The notes below the pieces were generated by a model, which saw only the letters and a program-made list of their open reading frames with translations, searched no databases and was not told the DNA's origin. 64,000 nucleotides of DNA from Artemisia argyi (Eukaryota; Streptophyta; Magnoliopsida; Asterales; Asteraceae), in contig CM060709.1 in the NCBI GenBank assembly GCA_030686995.1, positions 271,797,913 to 271,861,912 on the forward strand, given 5' to 3'. The position numbers and the translations under genes are program-made. Positions 9,033 to 19,714 of the stretch are shown in pieces; position 1 is the first letter of the stretch; every line of letters starts with the position of its first letter.

Positions 9033-9787
9033 ATGACAAAGTAAACAATCACCTCTCAACCATCTCGACCCATTCGGAGAACCGCCCGCATAAGTGTGAA
9101 ACCAATTTGGTCACACCACACAATCATCCTAAGTTCTTCATCTTCGGATGAATTCTCCTCACCCATCTAAAATGAACATTTTTTAAACCTTGCATCTCTA
9201 ACTCAAATGAGCTCACCACTCCACCACCAACAAAATCACCAATTGACCCAACTCCACTAAGTGCACCAATACAAACATCCAAAACTCCATAACCACCAAC
9301 ACTACCTAAACTTGAACCAATGGAGTTATTTGGGTCTCCTCCAACATCACCATATCCTTTTGTACCAGATCTCAATGATCTTCCACCAAGATCAACAAAT
9401 CCACCACCTTTGACAAATGAAAAACCAAGGCCATTGCTTGACCAAAATGAGCCTTTTGACCACAATCAACCACCATAACAAGAGTCACAACAACCAAAAC
9501 CATTGTTGTTTCATCCAATCTTCAATGACATCCATGGTCCTTTATATAGAGAACCTAACTTTGAAAACCATGATCACCCAACTCCACCACATTCCCAATC
9601 CCAATTCTTTGAGTCTTTCTTTCCTTCTTATGAGGAAATTCAAAGAATGGTCGAAAATCACCTCCATCAAGCAATGGAGCTACAAACCACCTTGCTTGAC
9701 TCCATACCAAACCCATCCTCCACTCAAAAAACCAATCCTAGACCAAGTTTGGAGGCCTTTTGCCTATTTAGGAAATGTGATGAATGA
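9033..9787 (+). pseudogene. Accessory ORF3 of copia A, degraded
   Basis: It starts MTK and is stopped at the fourth codon. The following SRPIRRTARISVKP matches the better preserved copy in element B (13913-12873). The reading shifts frame more than once; homology resumes from 9503 with LFHPIFNDIHGPLYREPNF and FESFFPSYEEIQRMVENHLHQAM, ending at 9787. The intact form would be a Ser/Pro-rich protein with a basic N-terminus and a helical C-terminal part. No known domain is recognised. It has its own TATA box and lies in the same sense as pol. Confidence 0.6.
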
Positions 9788-10104
9788 CTTATACTTATAG
9801 AAGTAGGATTTTATTTTTCTTTTATTTATTGGTTGTTTTTTATTTTTTATTTTTATTTTTTAGAAGTAGGAGGATATTTTTCATTTCTTGTCTTTGACTT
9901 TTATAAAGTCAAATTTTACTTGAAATGACATCTCTTACTACTATCTTATTTGCATTGTTGGTTGATCATATATGAGTTGTGATTGTGGTTGCTTAAATTC
10001 TCATATAGTGTGGTAACTACAAGCTTGATTATGTGTCATTATCACCAACTAACCATTTTTTTTGTAGGTTCAAAATCCATGTTTCCCATCTTGGCACTCT
10101 TTTT

Positions 10105-10333
10105 AGGGGGAGTATCGACCAAGGGGGAGCACGTGCATAGTTCCGCTTCGCTACTCTTCTTTTTGTTTCGACAAAAAGGGGGAGAAAATATATCTAAACT
10201 TAAGAACTTAAAATGATTTTCATTAATTACGTAAAACAAGTTTAAATATAAAACTTTTTAAGACTTAACACTAAAATTTTTGATTTACTTAAAAACAAAG
10301 TTTATGTTTTGTCATCAACAAAAAAGGGGAGAT
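10105..10333 (+). other. Series of polypurine tracts before the 3' LTR of A
   Basis: AGGGGGA near 10105, AAGGGGGAG near 10121, AAAAAGGGGGAGAAAA at 10173-10186 and AAAAAAGGGGAGAT at 10320-10333 follow one another. The last one abuts the LTR and is the functional polypurine tract; the upstream ones could prime extra plus strands. Element B has matching tracts on the minus strand. The preceding 9790-10104 is T-rich untranslated sequence with nothing else recognised. Confidence 0.75.
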
Positions 10334-11459
10334 TGTTAATACAAATATCGCCTAAAAACGTTATTTATATTTTACGATCTTTTCTAAGTTTTGTTAACGA
10401 CAAAGTATAAACTTTAGCTTTCAAGTAAAACATGATTAAGGTTTAAGTCTTTCATAATTAGACTTTTTGCTACATTTACATTTCATATAAAACACAACAC
10501 TTTTTATATTTCTTAAAATAGAAAAATATTACAATTACATATTTCTTAATATAGTAAATGTTAACATCACATCATGCATTTATGGTAAGTTTGTGTGTTT
10601 GACTTCCCATAAGCTCTTACACATTTTTGGAAGCATTCTATTTTGATTCAATGTGTGTTTGACTAACTTGATGTGACCTTGGTTGGTTTGGATACTTTAT
10701 TGCAAGACTCTTCTGTCAGTCCTGGCGGAACCTTCGGGTTACACGGGCGGAACCCATTCTAGGGTTCCGCCGAATCTGCCAGGCTGCTGTTTGGTTTTGC
10801 TATAAATATCAAACCACTTGCTAGTTTTTCTTTTGATGACTTCTCATTACATTTACACATACACATTCATGTCATTCATCTAACCCTTTAACATTTCATT
10901 TTTGTGTGAAGATTCTTTTGTAGCAAAGAAGTTCACAAGTACATATAAAGTTACAAGTATTCAACACAACGTTGCAAGACTTGTTAGCTTAGCATCGTGT
11001 AGACTTTGTGTAGTTTACACTTTATTTGATTGTGTGTTTTCAGTTGTGATCGGTTAGTATTTTAGGCCTTAAAATACATAGTGTGACGGGAGTTGTTGTA
11101 CCCTTGTAAAAGAACTAACGGGAGTGGTTGTACCCTTGTAAAAGAACTCGACATCTAGCTTAGTGTCGGTAATTGTGTAAGCGACGTGTAAGGTTTTCTC
11201 CGCCGGTGAAAGGATCTTGTTGACTAGTGAAAGAAACTCTCGAGTTGAATACTCGGGGCGTGGACGTAGGGCAAGGAAAAAGAGTCCTTGTAGCCAAACC
11301 ACGGTAAATACTCATGTTGTGGTTTGATCGTTTCTTTCTTTATAATTGCATATTATATATTGTCTTTGAGTTTATATCTTTGATTAAACGGAAAGTTTCA
11401 AAAGATAACTAAAACGAAAAACTGGTAAAACTATTCAACCCCCCTTCTAGTATTCCACA
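10334..11459 (+). repeat. 3' LTR of copia A
   Basis: It starts TGTTAATACAAATATCGCC directly after a polypurine tract and ends CTTCTAGTATTCCACA. Both ends match the 5' LTR of element B (35235-33943, minus strand). It is 1126 bp against 1293 bp in B, so internal indels separate the copies. It contains the box module and TATA box of the LTR promoter. Confidence 0.9.
10717..10807 (+). promoter_or_regulatory. LTR promoter of copia A: GGCGGAACC module plus TATA box
   Basis: GGCGGAACC, a second GGCGGAACC and GGTTCCGCC (10717-10782) are followed by GCTGCTG and TATAAATAT at 10801-10809. The arrangement is nearly the same as upstream of ORF2. In B's two LTRs the module lies at 11542-11630 and 34606-34690, also next to TATAAATA. 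Confidence 0.75.
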
Positions 11460-12175
11460 TAAAGTATATGCAGTATGTTATGATAGTAAGTGATAAGAAA
11501 ACTCAAAGAGTGGGTTGCTATTTATAGGCAAACTTCCAGACCAACCCACGGATAGGGCGGAACCATTACTTTGGTTCCGTCCGTTATACCTGAGGGTTCC
11601 GCCAACATGTCTGATAGAATCCTGCACAAGATATCACATAATCTAACTCAATATTCTCAAAATCTCACAAATTAAACTTTGAGATCTTTGAGTATGAATC
11701 TATACAAAATAAAACATGTCTCTTAAACAAATGTTTTCTTGAAAGGACATGTGTGATGCAAGTGATGATGTAAGTATATATGATTTCTAATTATAGATAT
11801 TCTTGAAGAGGAAAGTATTTCTAGCAAAAGAGTTTATGTAGAAAATGTTTGTTTGAGATGTTTATCAAGTGAATGATTTACAAAAAAAAGAGTTTGCTTA
11901 CTTATATCCTAATAAGACATACTATTTAGAAAACTTGCTAAATATACTTATTAATCATTTTTTAACACATGCATTTAAACTAATGTATACTTAACTATTT
12001 TACAATTAGAAATCACTTAATGAAAACATGTATATGTAGTTTGAGTGATGTTAAGTAAAAGACTTTTAAACTATATTTACGATTTGCTAAAAATAAACTT
12101 TACCTTTTGTAGTTAACAAAACTAAGAAAGATCGTAAAATTTAAATAATGTTTTTAGGCGATATTTGTATTAACA
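11460..12175 (-). repeat. Truncated 3' LTR of copia B
   Basis: This matches the inner part of B's 5' LTR (34521-35235). On the minus strand it starts TGTTAATACAAATATCGCC at 12175, after a polypurine tract. It contains a box module and TATAAATA (minus strand, about 11526-11519). The terminal 580 bases or so are absent, cut exactly where A's LTR ends. Confidence 0.88.
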
Positions 12176-12425
12176 ATCTCCCCCATGTTGTTGACGAAAA
12201 AACATAAATTTTATTTTTACGCAAATGGATAATTATAGATTTTGAGCCTTTTAAAAATTTATATTTAACATGATTATTTTAACTTTTGAGTATGATATTT
12301 TAAATGATGTAACAAAGTTGATTTGGTTAAATATATTATCTCTCCCTTTTTGTCGAAACAAAAAAAACAGTGGCGAAGCGGAAATGTTTCATGCCATATA
12401 CTCCCCCTTGGACAATACTCCCCCT
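12176..12425 (-). other. Polypurine tracts before the 3' LTR of B
   Basis: Read on the minus strand, GGGGGAG-type tracts lie at about 12425-12419, 12409-12401, 12350-12341 (AAAAAGGGAGAG) and 12187-12176 (ATGGGGGAGAT). Only the last abuts the LTR. The series repeats that of element A, so multiple tracts are a family feature. The stretch 12426-12872 is A-rich untranslated sequence. Confidence 0.75.
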
Positions 12426-12872
12426 AGATGGAGTGCCAAGAGAGGATACATGGATTTTGGTCCTACAAAAAAAAGTTAGTTTGTTGTGGAAATAAGTATG
12501 ATTGATGAGAATATAATATTAACAAGCATATAAGAGAATAAGCATTCATCTCACAACAACAATCATCAAGTAAATAAACAACCAAAAGAGAATGACCAAC
12601 GAAATATAGAAGTAGAACCATTATATTTCAAGTAAAATTTTAATTTGACTTAAAAAGTCAAACTTAAAGACTTGAAAAAGTCTACTAGTGATACAAAGGA
12701 AAATAACCAAAAAAAATGACAACTACAACTATAAAAAGAAAAGATTCCTAGGTGAGATTCTTCCATTATTTGGATTTCCTAATGAAGCTCTAAGCTTGAG
12801 ACGAATGAGAGATGGCGTTTAGACACTCTAAAATGTGGTTGAGGATAAACTGCATTTCACCTTGAAGCTCAT

Positions 12873-13913
12873 TTACCAAGATGTTGCATCTCTCACTAAT
12901 ATGAGCGGTTCTTCCGCACATGATGCAATCATGGCGAAGAGGTGGTAGTTGTGGAACTTGGTTTGTTGTTGGTGGATCATTGGTGGTTGATGGAGCATTG
13001 GTTGTAGCGAAGCAAAGGTGGATGGTTGAGAGGTGTTTTGGTTTCCTACAATAGATGAGTACATTACGGTTTGGAAATCCATGGCTTGGGTGAGATGAGA
13101 ATCAATCATGTGTTTGAAAACATAAAGGCTTTCCAAGCGGGTGTTAAGTTCTTCATGAGTGTTTGGAGATTTGGTCCATAAAGATGCTTCTATTTCCTCA
13201 TAAGTAGGAAATATGGACTCAAATTGTTAGGAAAAGTCTTGAGGTAGTTCTTGTTGTTGCTCATGATGGTGGAAGCTTGGTTCTCCATAAAGAGGACCAT
13301 GGGTGTCTTTGTGAATGGGGTGGAACAACAATGATTGTGGTTGTGGATGAACTTGATCTTGAGGAAAAATAGAAGGTCTAGCATGTTTGTAAGCCAAACG
13401 CTCTATCAATGATGGTTGATGAGGTTTTTCATCTAATGGTTCACTTGGTTGAAACCTTGGTTGTTGTTGAATTTCCATTTAATCAATGGTGTCAAAAAGT
13501 GGCAATGGTGGTGGATTTGATGATCTAGGTGGTAGGTCTCCTAAAGTTTCCAAAAACAGATGTGGTGATGTTGGTGGTGTTTTGAAAAGTTCCGCAGGTG
13601 TCAATTTTGGTGATTGAGGTGATGGAGTTTTTGATGGTTGACTTGGTGCCGAAGGTGGTGTTGGATCACTTGGTGTTTTAGCTGGTGGAGGAGTGGTGAT
13701 TATCTTAGCATTGCAAGGTTTTGGAGATGGTGCTGGAGTAGCAAGGTTTAGAAAATTTGTATCATTGATGGGTGAGGAAATTTTGAGTGATGAATCACTT
13801 GATGATGATGAGCTTAGTTGGATGGTTTTGTTGAAGCAACATGGTTTTACGCTAATTCTAGTGGTTCTCCTAATAGGCCTAGATGATTCGGATGAGGTGT
13901 TGGACTTAGTCAT
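12873..13913 (-). pseudogene. Accessory ORF3 of copia B
   Basis: A single frame of 347 codons runs from ATG 13913 to a stop at 12873, broken by in-frame stops at 13479 and 13227. It starts MTKSNTSSESSRPIRRTTR (basic), continues with a Ser run, then a Pro/Thr/Ser-rich low-complexity region (PAPSPKPCNAK, PSKTPSPQSPK). The C-terminal part has FESIFPTYEEIEASL and a helical SHLTQAMDFQTVMYSS segment. I recognise no known domain. The basic N-terminus followed by Ser/Pro-rich linkers could suit a small nuclear or nucleic-acid-binding protein, but that is a guess. It is preceded by its own TATA box. Confidence 0.65.
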
Positions 13914-13994
13914 TGCAAGACTTTGGTGAGATTAGAATTATAAGGTTGAGAGAAGTGATGGTGATGGTGAATTTGATGTGTGAATGCTGGTCAA

Positions 13995-14252
13995 TTTATA
14001 GGAAGAGCATGGTATGGAACTTGGTGTTTTGATTTGATGTTGATCCATACATTTTTGGAGGTTTCTAATCATTTGGAAGAGTTCCAAGAATTTGTCAAAT
14101 CATTGGAAGTCAATCCAATGGAGTTGGATGGAGTGAAAGAATAAGTGAAGAAGTAAATGCTATGTGATCATGGAGGATACATGTTTTCAGGTTGTTCCAC
14201 GGATTTGGAGGAACCAAAGGAAAGGTTCCTTCCTTGTAACAGAAAAGTTCCT
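13995..14252 (-). promoter_or_regulatory. Promoter region of ORF3 (B)
   Basis: On the minus strand TATAAA occupies 14000-13995, about 82 bases before the ATG at 13913, and the leader is CACCATCACCATCAC-rich. AAGGAACC and GGTTCC boxes lie upstream at 14252-14202. Spacing and sequence match element A (8697-9033). Confidence 0.65.
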
Positions 14253-14434
14253 TGGGTTAGTTTAGTAAAATTTGAAATGTTGGCGGGAATGATGATCCTA
14301 TTGTTGAAAATGTGCTAAGAGAGCTATAGAATTAGTGATAAATGCTAACTAGCATGTAGGAAACAAGTTTGGAACCTAAGGATTACTAGAAAAATTCAAA
14401 AAATTTAAAGATTAAAAATTTGCTGTAAGGCTGG

Positions 14435-14560
14435 AGGAACCAAACGACAATAAGGGCAGAACCAAATTTTTGGTTCCGCCGATTTCTTTGGAAAAACTTT
14501 GGCGGCACCAAGTTTTTGAATGGACGGAACCAAAAACAAGGTTCCGCCGTTTCCGTGGAA
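14435..14560 (-). repeat. Cluster of GGTTCCGCC-type boxes between ORF2 and ORF3 (B)
   Basis: Plus-strand copies of GGAACC (GGAGGAACC, GGCAGAACC, GGACGGAACC, GGCGGCACC) alternate with GGTTCCGCC, making several nested inverted pairs. It is the counterpart of 8383-8516. The rest of 14253-14906 is AT-rich and holds nothing else I can support. Confidence 0.7.
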
Positions 14561-14906
14561 GCTCAGAATTGAGACAGAACATTGTGCACGGCTATGTGTT
14601 TTTTCCGAATTCCAAAAATTTTCTTAAAACTTAAGTAATCAATTGTTTGTAGTTATAAGATACAAAAAATGCAGATAGAAACATGCTTACCTATAGAGTT
14701 TACGAGAGCGATCCTAGTTTTCATATTTTAAGCCGAAAATGGAAAATGGCATAGTACTAAAAAGTTATCCCCTGCAAATATTGTTAGTACACACATAATC
14801 CACAGGCATAGTATCATCCTACAACATCTTAAAAACATTGAATAACATTGTTCCAACAACCAAATTGGTCAAATGCACCATTGTGCCAAACACCCTCTTA
14901 ACTCTC

Positions 14907-16014
14907 TCATTTCTTGTTCACCTTCTTGTAGATCTTCCCAAGGTATCTCCCAAAGCATTTCCACATTCCTTTGGTTTGCTTGAACTCTTCCGACTCATTC
15001 GGTATTAATGGAAGTTGTGAGAGGTATTCAAGAGGTGGAAGCCTAGAGTTGGGTAAATTATCGTCTTCACTCATGGATGATGATGATGATGAGGTATGAG
15101 GGTGAGGACGTTTACCTTTGGCTTTATAAACTCTCTCATCACTTAATGGCACAAAGGTGTATGGAATAATAGGATAATCTAGGCAAAGACCTCTAGGACT
15201 TGGAGGAATGGGTTCACAAAACCTAAAGAGACGGGTGAGAAGCATCCGTATAAAAGAGTGGTGGTACCTTGAACCGAGATGTTTGCCATCCTTTTGGCAA
15301 TGTAGTAAGCTAAGTTGAAAGTTTGGCGGGTGGATACACTATAGAGCATGTAAGAGAGACAAGTGTTGATATGGTCCCTATTGCCTAAAGTACTAATGAC
15401 ATTGGCCCTAATGATCTCCTCCCATTTCAAGAATTGTGGTCTCAACTCATTAAGCTCCATTCCAAACGGGTCTTTTGCAACTTCCTTTCCCCCTCGGGTT
15501 CTCCTAGTATGAGAAGTCCTAACAAAAAGGTGTTCACGAATAACTTCTTTGCTCACTAGAGGGGTATCATAAGGATGAATACGGTCATGGATTAAGTCAA
15601 GAGTTGAAAGTGGCCATTTGTCGGTATAAAGACATGTGCCCTATTTGGAATACGGAGCACTTGAGCAAATTGATCTAAGGTGATTTCAAAGTCATTTTGG
15701 TTGATTGAAAAGTTTAATGACATGAGACCTTCATCATCTATGCTAAGGGTCACGAAAGCATATAATTCTAGGATGAAATGAGGACAAATTGGCTCATCTA
15801 TATCTAAGAGACAATCAAAGTTGATAAAAGAGAGTTTTTCCCTAATGTTGGTTCTGGTTAGGAAAGTAGAGTCAATGGTTCTACCCTCATGGACATAACG
15901 CTTCTCAAGGTTCTTAAAGATTTCTACTTGTGTCGTGGTTAGCCCTTTGGTCTTATGATGTTTGGGTAGGTATTTGGTGGTGTCTTTGTGATCATAGATG
16001 GTTGCGGGAGGCAT
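14907..16014 (-). pseudogene. Accessory ORF2 of copia B
   Basis: It starts at ATG 16014 with MPPATIYDHKDTTKYLPKHH, closely matching ORF2 of element A. The first frame stops at 15592. Homology continues in another frame from about 15556 (PFGMELNELRPQFLKWEEI, FNLAYYIAKRMANISVQG) and again from 15245 (MLLTRLFRFCEPIPPSPRG) to the basic end at 14907. So there are two frameshifts near 15590 and 15245. The EFYA/ELYAFVTLSID and ITLDQFAQVLRIPN blocks are the conserved core. Function unknown. Confidence 0.7.
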
Positions 16015-16021
16015 GATGAAC

Positions 16022-16565
16022 CTAGAAACATAATTTTCACATTTTATTTTATGTAAATAACGGTTTAAGTGTCAAATTTCTAGTGTGTGCCTATATGAAA
16101 ACAATATGGAGTTGTGATTATCTCGACTCATTTTAATGCTTAAAAAGGTTTTAATTAGGCAAATTTTGTGTAAATTTTGAGATAACCCAAATGCTCCTAG
16201 TTCAATGTAGCTACGGTTGAATGTACCCGAGAATACATATTAGTTATCTATTCCCTTTAGTATTCAAGAGACATAATGCAAGTGATTTTTAAACATAACA
16301 TTTTTATTTTGTATTATCAATGAAAAAATATTTTTCCTAAATGTGAGAAAGTTTTTCAAAATTTTGACATGGGGTGTTTGGTATAATGTGATAATGTCTT
16401 ACAAGATGCAATTCCTAACTAATGGAAAACACAATTAGTTTTGTTTATGACAAATGCACTTCATGATTTCCTAAGTTGATGCATAACCCCAAGTTTTTAG
16501 TTTTTACACATAAATAGAATTTCCCAGACACAGATCAGGAGAGTAATTGTGTTTAGAATACTTAC
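16022..16565 (-). other. Leader intron of ORF2 (B)
   Basis: On the minus strand the donor GTTGTAAGTATTC starts at 16565 and the acceptor ATGTTTCTAG ends at 16022, eight bases before the ATG. Length is 544 bp against 554 bp in A, with both splice sites conserved. Confidence 0.65.
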
Positions 16566-16682
16566 AACGATGATAGGAATGAAGAGTGGCTGAGTTAGAA
16601 CCTTAATTTTTGTGTGAGAATGGGTATGGAAGTGATTAGTAACTGTTTTTTGTGAGTGGTGTAGAGTATGGGATTTATGGTT

Positions 16683-16781
16683 TTATATATAAAAAGAGAA
16701 CCTGTGCAGACGTTTGACGGATTGGACGGAACCAAAGAAAGGGATCCGCCCTTTGTGTGTTTTGGTTCCGCCAGTCCTGCA
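16683..16781 (-). promoter_or_regulatory. Box module and TATA box upstream of ORF2 (B)
   Basis: On the minus strand, GGCGGAACC (about 16773), a degenerate GGCGGATCC and GGTTCCGTCC lie at 16781-16715. TTTTTATATATAAAA at 16695-16681 follows. A CA-rich leader of about 115 bases then leads to the intron donor at 16565. This is a strong TATA context for an internal promoter. Confidence 0.65.
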
Positions 16782-16860
16782 GATGTATAAACAAGGATTG
16801 TTTGTTTTGAATTTCTACAATTTTATCTAACATTTAAATCTATGAAGTAGGTTTCATAAG

Positions 16861-17983
16861 TCATAGTCCTAGTCTAAGAAGATTAAATGGTTCACGTTTA
16901 AGGGGTTTTGTAAGAATATCGGCAATGTTGTCTTTGGAGGATACTTTCTCGATGGAGATGTTTCCTTTTTTAACATTGTCATGAAGGAAATGATGACCGA
17001 TTTCTATATGTTTGGTACGAGCATGTTGAACTGGATTTTTACTCAGGTCAATGGCTCCTTTGTTGACGCAAAGGATAGATATGTCTTTAATTTTAATTTC
17101 GTAGTCCACGAGCGCTTGCTTAATCCAAAGAGCTTGTTGACGTGCTTCTCCAGCCGATACGTATTCGGCTTCAGTTGTTGAGATTGCGAGGGCCGTTTGC
17201 TTCTTGGAGAACCATGAGGTGAGACAATGTCCAACAAAAGTACAAATACCACTTGTACTTTTTCCATCAACATAGTCACCGGCATGATCCTAGTCGGCAT
17301 ACACTATGGTTTCTACACCCGTTCCTTTAGGATACCACAATCCTAGATGTGTAGTGTTTGATGTACCTAAAAATTCTTTTTACGGCTTCAAGATGGATTG
17401 TTTTGGGATCTTCTTAATAACGAGCACATAGACAAACGCTAAACATAATGTTAGGTCTACAAGCCGTGAGATAAAGTAGACTACCAATCATACCCCTATA
17501 TTTAGTGTTATCTACGGATTCAGTTTCATCATCCTTTGTGACTTTGGTTTCCGAGGACATAGGCGTTTTGATAGGTTTTGAATCTTCTAGACCAAATTTC
17601 TTAAGCATGTCTTTTATGTATTTAGATTGGTTAAAGAATATCCCATCTTCTAATTGTTTAATTTGAAGTCCTAAGAAAAAGTTGAGTTCTCCCATCATAC
17701 TCATCTTAAACTCGTCATGCATGATTTTAGAGAAATCGTCGCATAGCTCTTGACAAGTTGATCCGAATATTATGTCATCAACATAAATTTGAACTGTGAT
17801 AATGTGTGATTCTTTCTTCTTAGTGAAGAGAGTATTGTCAACTATGCCCATGATATACTTATGGTCAACTAGGAAGGTTTTAAGTCAATCATACCATGCT
17901 TTAGGAGCTTACTTAAGTCCATATAAAGCCATTTTAAGTTTGTAAATATGTTTAGGTTTTTCAAAGTCGCTAAAGCCCGGTGG
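16861..17983 (-). pseudogene. Copia B RT C-terminal part and RNase H
   Basis: Directly beside the C insertion the minus strand reads PPGFSDFEKPKHIYKLKMAL, then, after two stops, VQIYVDDIIFGSTCQEL (RT catalytic YVDD) and GELNFFLGLQIKQLEDGIFF. An early stop at 17414 and frameshifts around 17350-17110 break the RNase H part. The conserved end DNIADILTKPLKREPFN closes the gene, with the stop at 16861-16863. The N-terminal part of RT lies on the other side of element C (30039-30231). Confidence 0.88.
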
Positions 17984-17988
17984 TTGAG
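17984..17988. repeat. Target site duplication of element C, left copy
   Basis: TTGAG precedes the TGTTAGG start of C's 5' LTR and recurs at 30034-30038 after its CA end. Confidence 0.92.
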
Positions 17989-18478
17989 TGTTAGGAATTC
18001 TGCTGAATAAGAATTCTGCTGAAGATTACTGCTGATGGTTTCTGCTGAAGAGTTGGATTCTGCCGAAGTAGTAATTCTGCGGAAGTAGAGATTTTGCATA
18101 GTTTTTTTCTGCGGATATAGATATTCCATGTATTTTGTTATCTAGCTAGGATATGCATGAGTTTTATTAGGAAGTGATAATGCATATCTCTTTGAGTTTA
18201 TAGAAGATACGTTTCTTGTGAAACAGTTTAGGGTTCCTTGTCTATAAAAGGAACATATTATTATGAATTATGTACACGTTTTTGAAAAACAAGTTTTAGT
18301 ATTATTCAAAGATCCATAGAGGATCAAAATATTCTTAGTAATCTGTGTTCCTACTTGTGTTTAATTTCCGCTTTAGAATACAAGTAATAGAGACTTTATA
18401 TTAGTGTGTTTGTGATTACATAAACATTACTAACGATCCACGAGTGCTCAAAGATCTATCAAGGTCTAAGGTTCAACA
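17989..18478 (+). repeat. 5' LTR of copia C
   Basis: TGTTAGGAATTC...GGTTCAACA, 490 bp. Upstream of the TATA box (CTATAAAAGG, 18243-18249) lie several TTCTGCTGAA-type repeats and variants (TTCTGCCGAA, TTCTGCGGAA) between about 17997 and 18110; these are likely U3 regulatory repeats. Confidence 0.95.
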
Positions 18479-18480
18479 AG

Positions 18481-18493
18481 TGGTATCAGAGCC
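18481..18493 (+). other. Primer binding site of copia C
   Basis: TGGTATCAGAGCC begins two bases after the LTR and is a full match to the sequence complementary to the 3' end of initiator-Met tRNA. Confidence 0.93.
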
Positions 18494-18558
18494 TCGGGAG
18501 AGTCTCTATGATACTAAGAACATTTTTTTACACCCTCACAACCAAAACAACCAAAAAA

Positions 18559-19710
18559 ATGCCTAGATCAGACGATGGGTCAGAAGTTACTCAAAATCAA
18601 AACACCACATCTTTGCAACAACTCACTCTCACAAACAGCAATGCAAAATTCCCATACCTCAAGAAGGAGGAATGTGAATTGTGGGCTATGAAGATGCAGG
18701 ATTGGCTCACCAACATTGACTGGAATCTTTGGGAAGTTGTCCGTAAGGGTAACAGTTTGAAGAAGCACATCAAAGATGCTGATGGGGTTGTTACCATCGT
18801 TAGTCCTAAAACTGCTGAAGAGATACTAGCTGTTCAGAGAGAGAATAAAGTTAGAACTATTCTCCTTCTGGCTATACCAGATGTCACATGGGTGACTTTC
18901 ACTACATGGGGGATGCTAAGGACATCTGGATTGCAATCAAGGCTAGGTTTGGTGGGAACGATAAGTCAAAAAGGATGAAGAAATCCATGCTAAAACAGTA
19001 GTTTCAAGAATTCCAAATCTCTGAGGAAGAAGGTATCCACAAGGGGTATGACAGGTTCCATAGGATTTTGAGTCAATTGAATAAGATGAAGGCCAGGCCT
19101 GACACTGAGGATTGCAATGAAAAGTTCTTGCGATCTTTACCACCATTTTGGTTGCAAATAAGCATTGCACTCAAAGCTAAAGGTGGATTGGATATGCTCT
19201 CTTTTGATGATCTCTACAACAGACTTAAAACTCTTGAGCCTGATGTGAGAAGTCCCATTCGTACATCCACTCCCACTTACTCAGCTTTTGTTAGCACCTC
19301 CTCCAATCAGATGACTCATGCCTCAAGCCTATTTTCTTCAGCATCATCTTCCCACATCACCACTAAATCAAATTCTCAACCACAATCCAGTAGTATATTG
19401 GAAGATGTACTTCACTCTTTTGTTGCTGATTTTGAAAATCATCAGCAACTAGCTTATGAGGATTTTGAACAGATGGATCCACTGGATTTGGAAGAGATGA
19501 ACTTGAAGTGGCAGGTGGCCATGCTTTCAGTGAACATCAAGAGGTTTGAGAATAAGTCTGGGAGAAAGTTTGGTTTCCAGGGAAGAAATCCAGCTAGATT
19601 TGACAGAAGAAAGATCAAGTGCTATACTTGTGGTCAGATGGGTCACTTCTCAAGAGAATGCATGGATAGGAAGACTGGTGATGAGATTAGATATTCTACC
19701 TTTAGCAGAG
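18559..19710 (+). pseudogene. gag: Gag of copia C, N-terminal and nucleocapsid part
   Basis: It starts MPRSDDGSEVTQNQNTTS; an upstream in-frame ATG at 18508 also exists, but 18559 fits related gags better. Blocks FPYLKKEECELWAMKMQDWL, NSLKKHIKDADG and AEEILAVQRENKVRTILL are a UBN2-type copia gag. A frameshift near 18890 and a stop near 19000 precede the second frame, with KGYDRFHRILSQLNKMKARP, FLRSLPPFW, LSFDDLYNRLKTLE and a first zinc knuckle CYTCGQMGHFSREC at 19620-19661. A further frameshift near 19700 follows. Confidence 0.88.
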
Positions 19711-19714
19711 TCAA

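Larger units (their letters stand above)
1..11459 (+). mobile_element. Copia element A, right part (RT/RNase H, ORF2, ORF3, 3' LTR)
   Basis: The window opens inside the reverse transcriptase of a Ty1/copia element read on the plus strand. In order it holds the RT end and RNase H (split by a gypsy insertion), an accessory ORF2 with its own promoter and intron, an accessory ORF3 with its own TATA box, polypurine tracts and a 3' LTR at 10334-11459. Element B on the opposite strand has the same order, so A and B belong to one family. The 5' LTR, gag, protease and integrase of A must lie left of position 1. A appears inserted in B's 3' LTR, because B-type LTR sequence starts directly after A's LTR end. 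Confidence 0.85.

Noticed and set aside
6142..16781. GGTTCCGCC repeats as a CRISPR-like array
   Set aside because: Spacing is irregular, repeats are short and inverted, and the context is a plant retrotransposon.
6142..16781. A and B as one large palindromic element
   Set aside because: LTR ends, polypurine tracts and the truncated LTR at 11460 show two separate elements in opposite directions.
17043..17300. Minus-strand 85-codon ORF
   Set aside because: Wrong frame of the decayed RNase H of element B.
1174..18493. tRNA gene near the TGGTATCAG sites
   Set aside because: Only the primer-site complement of the tRNA 3' end is present; no cloverleaf sequence was found.
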